Of a stretch of 64,000 bases of DNA, positions 60,970-64,000 are shown piece by piece. Source of the stretch: UBA1413 sp037447215. Its GTDB lineage: Bacteria > Bacteroidota > Bacteroidia > Bacteroidales > Prolixibacteraceae. The DNA lies in the NCBI GenBank assembly GCA_037447215.1, contig JBBIHB010000004.1:62001-126000 (forward strand), read 5' to 3'. The notes below the pieces were generated by a model. That model was not told where the DNA came from, made no database searches, and was given only the letters and a program-made list of their open reading frames with translations. Both the position numbers and the translations under genes were made by a program. Every line of letters begins with the position of its first letter. Positions within the stretch are counted from its first letter, which is position 1.

Positions 60970-63618
60970 TCACACAACAACGTTAATAATTTTACCGGGA
61001 ACTACTATGATTTTTTTTGGCGTTTTCCCTTCGAGATAGCGCACCGACTTTTCGTTCTGAACAACTTCGGCTTCAATTTCGGGAATTGTCATGTTTACCG
61101 GTAATTCAAGCTTAAACCGCATTTTCCCGTTGAAGGATACGGGATATTCAAAAGTTTCTTCAACCAGAAGATTTTCATTGGCTACAGGCCAGGGTTCATA
61201 AGCCAATGATTCATTCCCACCATAAAGCTGCCAAAGCTCTTCACCAAGATGCGGTGCAAAAGGCGATAAAATTTTAGTAAAAATTTTTGCTGTATCAATA
61301 GATACCTTTCCTTTCTTAATGGCTTGGTTGTTAAAAACCATCAAAGCCGAAATTGCAGTGTTGAATTTCAGGTTTTCAATGTCGGAAGTAACCTTTTTTA
61401 TGGTTTGATGTAGCTGCTTTAAAGTTGTGGCATCTTCTTCTCCATTGGAAATATTGTTGAGGTCGCTGAAAAACCTGTTAACCCGGTTAAGGAAGTTAAA
61501 TACGCCTTTTACCCCACTATCGGCCCATGGTTTGCGCTCATCCAAAGGCCCCATAAACATTTCGTAAAGCCTGAGTGAATCAGCCCCGTATTTTTTAACC
61601 ACATCGTCGGGATTCACTACATTTTTAAGTGATTTTGACATTTTTGCCACAATCTGGTTAAGTTCCTCCCCTGTTTCGATGTGGTAGAATTTCCCTTCCT
61701 TTTCTTCGACCAGATCGGAGCTTACTTTGGCACCTGTTGAAGTTTCGTATGCAAATGCCAGAATCATCCCCTGATTGTAGAGTTTTGTAAATGGCTCATC
61801 AGTTGAAACAATGCCAAGATCGAACAGTACCTTATGCCAGAAACGACTGTATAGCAAATGCAAAACAGCATGTTCGGCGCCGCCTATATATAAATCGACC
61901 GGCATCCAGTACTGCTCCAGTTTTGGGTCAAATATTTGTTCATCGTTTTGCGGATCGATAAACCGGAGGTAGTACCAGCATGAACCAGCCCACTGCGGCA
62001 TGGTGTTGGTTTCACGTCTTCCTTTTCTTCCGTCAGATGATTCCACGACGAGCCAATCCCTGGCATTGGCAAGTGGAGATTCACCTCCTTCGCCCGGCTC
62101 GTATTTTTCCATTTCAGGCAACTCAACCGGAAGATTTTCATCAATTGATACTGTTCCATCTTCCCAGTGTAAGACTGGAAAAGGCTCTCCCCAATACCTT
62201 TGACGGCTGAACAACCAATCCCTGATTTTGTAATTTACAGTAGCTTTCCCCAGTTTTTGTTCCTCAAGCCAGGCGGTTATTGCTGCAATTCCGGCTGTCT
62301 TGTTCATTCCATTTATGTCAATTCCAAAATCCTTGTTTGATGAATTGATGTATTTCCCATCTTCGGTCCAACAGGCATTACCATCAAGTACTTTTGCGCG
62401 TATTTCAGGTTCAGCATCTTCGGGATCGAGGATGCAGCTTACTGGCAAGTCAAACTTTTTTGCAAACTCAAAGTCGCGGGCATCATGGGCAGGTACAGCC
62501 ATAATAGCGCCTGTGCCATAACCCATAAGCACATAATCGGCAATCCAGATGGGGATATGTTTGCCAGTAACCGGATTTATGGCATAACTTCCGGTAAAAA
62601 CTCCCGTTTTTTCCTTTGCAAGTTCAGTCCGGTCAAGATCCGATTTAAGTGATGCAGCATGAATATATTCTTTTCCTGCAACAATATTATTATCGGTTAC
62701 GAGATCTTCAACCATAGGGTGCTCAGGTGATACAACCATATAGGTTGCACCAAACAGGGTATCGGGGCGTGTAGTGTAAACCCTGAGTTTCTTAATTTTA
62801 CCATAAATAGTAAAATCAACGTCAGCGCCATACGACTTTCCGATCCAGTTGCGCTGCATATCTTTTACCCCTTCCGGCCAATCGAGGCTTTCCAGTCCTT
62901 CGAGGAGCCGTTCGGCATAAAGGGGTATCCTTAAAAGCCACTGCTTCAGATTCTTTCGTATAACCTGGTTCCCACATTTTTCGTGTGACCCATCGGTCAA
63001 CACCTCCTCATTGGCACATACTGTCCGACAAGAACCACACCACCATACCTGTGCATTGTCATAATAGGCAAGTCTTTTGCCGGCAATATATCTTTCAATT
63101 TCTTTCTTTCCTTTTTGTACTATCTCCGAAGGGATGGGTAATTCATTTATGGGTCGTCCCTTTTTCAGGCTGCTGTCGTACCAGGTATTGAACAATTGAA
63201 TAAATATCCATTGCGTCCATTTAAAATATTTTGCATCAGTAGTATTTATTTCCCTGTCCCAGTCGTAACTGAGGCCAAGCGACTTGATTTGCCTCCTGAA
63301 GGTATCGCAATTGTTTCGGGTCGTAATTGCGGGATGGGTACCGGTTTGCATGGCATATTGTTCGGCAGGGAGTCCGAAAGCATCCCATCCCATTGGGTGC
63401 AACACATTGTACCCGTTCATCCGTTTATAACGGCTTATGATGTCGGTTGCTGTATAACCTTCAGGATGACCGACATGAAGCCCGGCACCCGAAGGATAAG
63501 GGAACATATCGAGAATATAATATTTTAGTTTGGAAGTATCGTTTTCTGTTTTAAAGGTTTTATTCTTTTCCCAATATTGCTGCCATTTTGGCTCAATCTC
63601 CCAGAATTTGTAATCCAT
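60970..63618 (-). CDS. leuS: Leucyl-tRNA synthetase
   Basis: This 882-residue class I synthetase charges tRNA-Leu. It has the HIGH motif as HVGHPEGYT (48-56), an editing domain (TTRPDTLFGATYMVVSPEHP), a zinc-like module (CGSCRTVCANEEVL ... CGNQVI), the KMSKS motif as AKMSKSLKNVVNPDDV (about 650), and an anticodon-binding C-terminal part. Start and length are typical. A -7 element is 41 bp upstream, and it probably heads the leuS-yitT-M23 transcript. Confidence 0.96.
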   Translation of the reverse strand: MDYKFWEIEPKWQQYWEKNKTFKTENDTSKLKYYILDMFPYPSGAGLHVGHPEGYTATDIISRYKRMNGYNVLHPMGWDAFGLPAEQYAMQTGTHPAITTRNNCDTFRRQIKSLGLSYDWDREINTTDAKYFKWTQWIFIQLFNTWYDSSLKKGRPINELPIPSEIVQKGKKEIERYIAGKRLAYYDNAQVWWCGSCRTVCANEEVLTDGSHEKCGNQVIRKNLKQWLLRIPLYAERLLEGLESLDWPEGVKDMQRNWIGKSYGADVDFTIYGKIKKLRVYTTRPDTLFGATYMVVSPEHPMVEDLVTDNNIVAGKEYIHAASLKSDLDRTELAKEKTGVFTGSYAINPVTGKHIPIWIADYVLMGYGTGAIMAVPAHDARDFEFAKKFDLPVSCILDPEDAEPEIRAKVLDGNACWTEDGKYINSSNKDFGIDINGMNKTAGIAAITAWLEEQKLGKATVNYKIRDWLFSRQRYWGEPFPVLHWEDGTVSIDENLPVELPEMEKYEPGEGGESPLANARDWLVVESSDGRKGRRETNTMPQWAGSCWYYLRFIDPQNDEQIFDPKLEQYWMPVDLYIGGAEHAVLHLLYSRFWHKVLFDLGIVSTDEPFTKLYNQGMILAFAYETSTGAKVSSDLVEEKEGKFYHIETGEELNQIVAKMSKSLKNVVNPDDVVKKYGADSLRLYEMFMGPLDERKPWADSGVKGVFNFLNRVNRFFSDLNNISNGEEDATTLKQLHQTIKKVTSDIENLKFNTAISALMVFNNQAIKKGKVSIDTAKIFTKILSPFAPHLGEELWQLYGGNESLAYEPWPVANENLLVEETFEYPVSFNGKMRFKLELPVNMTIPEIEAEVVQNEKSVRYLEGKTPKKIIVVPGKIINVVV

Positions 63619-63658
63619 GCTGAAATGGTATTGAAAATTATTATTAAAAAATGAATTG

Positions 63659-63666
63659 CAAAGTTA
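63659..63666 (-). promoter_or_regulatory. -7 element of leuS
   Basis: The minus strand reads TAACTTTG, a full match to TAnnTTTG, 41 bp upstream of the leuS start codon. No -33 TTTG is clear. Confidence 0.45.
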
Positions 63667-63743
63667 GAAAAATGTTTTGCCGGCGGATTACAGGAAATCT
63701 AATATTGGCCTAATTAAGGCAGAGTTAACAAGATGAGAAAAAA

Positions 63744-63770
63744 TGAGGCTATCCTGACCGGACAGCCTCA
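63744..63770 (-). terminator. Terminator of the right-edge gene
   Basis: TGAGGCTATCC (63744-63754) and GGACAGCCTCA (63760-63770) form an 11-bp stem with one G-T pair and a 5-base loop. On the minus strand a T-run follows. It lies 23 bp after the stop of the partial gene at the right edge. Confidence 0.75.
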
Positions 63771-63793
63771 TTCAAGCAAACAAATTACCTACA

Positions 63794-64000
63794 TCAATAG
63801 GTTACCAGCGGTGGAAGTTGTTTTGCCTGATCAATAAAATCTTTAACCTGGCTCAGCGCAGGAACTGCCCTGGTAATTTTTTTCTGAGCCTGCACTTCAA
63901 CAAGTTTTGCATGAAGGTTCTCAGGATTTCTGTTCTTGAGCTCCTTGACGGTATCAACACCAGCAGCCTCAAGAAGTTCTGAAAATTGAGTCCCGATACC
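63794..64000 (-). CDS. DUF4332-like helix-hairpin-helix protein, partial
   Basis: On the minus strand an open frame enters from the right edge and ends at TGA 63794-63796. It reads GIGTQFSELLEAAGVDTVKE, then LKNRNPENLHAKLVEVQAQK, and later VPALSQVKDFIDQAKQLPPL. The G-[IV]-G-x-x-x-x-x-L-x-x-x-G pattern is that of DUF4332, a helix-hairpin-helix family with possible DNA contact. Only the last 68 residues are in the window, and the start is outside. Confidence 0.72.
   Translation of the reverse strand, partial: GIGTQFSELLEAAGVDTVKELKNRNPENLHAKLVEVQAQKKITRAVPALSQVKDFIDQAKQLPPLVTY

Noticed and set aside
1..64000. CRISPR arrays, tRNA or rRNA genes, insertion sequences, prophage
   Set aside because: I looked for regular repeats, tRNA-like cloverleafs, transposase or integrase motifs and saw none; short hidden ones cannot be excluded without a scan.

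Overview
The window is a contiguous stretch of a Bacteroidota chromosome, most likely class Bacteroidia (Bacteroidales or Marinilabiliales-like). The reasons are the murE-mraY-murD-ftsW-murG-murC-ftsQ-ftsA-ftsZ order, an FtsZ with a Bacteroidota-type C-terminal peptide, TonB-dependent receptors, -7 promoter elements fitting TAnnTTTG, an RprXY-like two-component system, and the lineage-typical DUF4922/SpoIID pair. Two runs of N (4884-4893 and 56772-56812) show it comes from a draft or metagenome assembly. I see no rRNA, tRNA, CRISPR array, transposase, integrase or prophage.

Layout. 1-11849 (+): the dcw cell-wall and division cluster, ending in two tandem ftsZ genes and a YqeY-like gene. 11850-12555: a spacer with two possible gene relics and a terminator. 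12556-23627 (-): one long run reading from a HAD phosphatase through nadB, nadC, coaX, an outer-membrane protein, a TPR protein, lptC and a CNNM/CBS protein to a PpiD-like foldase; it mixes NAD/CoA synthesis with envelope biogenesis. 23741-27661 (+): a GHL10 glycoside hydrolase, a HIT/GalT-like DUF4922 protein and a SpoIID-domain protein, plausibly for peptidoglycan glycan turnover. 27663-28346 (-): a small TPR-like protein. 28488-33050 (-): a carotenoid tailoring operon (CrtD-like desaturase, CruF, CrtW ketolase, acyltransferase, glycosyltransferase). 33162-40744 (+), divergent from it: a small membrane protein, TonB receptor, PAT-family MFS transporter, HemN, HemY-type oxidase and ferrochelatase.

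40838-42553 (+) is a secreted low-complexity protein. 42561-46971 (-) holds a second TonB receptor, a PQQ-like beta-propeller protein and a small membrane protein. 47198-49602 (-) is a decayed TonB receptor. 49670-49849 (-) is a candidate small RNA. Then follow lepA (+), rprY/rprX and purN (-), acpP-fabF-rnc, a LAB_N-duplication protein and a CDF transporter (+), an M23 peptidase, a YitT protein and leuS (-), and a partial helix-hairpin-helix protein at the right edge.

The most interesting items are: (1) a transport-plus-late-heme operon that looks like porphyrin salvage, capturing an exogenous porphyrin and finishing it to heme; (2) a tandem FtsZ paralogue whose tail ends in a possible amphipathic helix instead of the usual C-terminal peptide; (3) the ketolase/hydratase/desaturase/glycosyltransferase/acyltransferase set, which predicts an acylated keto-carotenoid glycoside; (4) the GHL10-DUF4922-SpoIID module, in which the SpoIID-like protein has no visible signal peptide. 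All functional proposals rest on recognised motifs and gene order, not on database searches.
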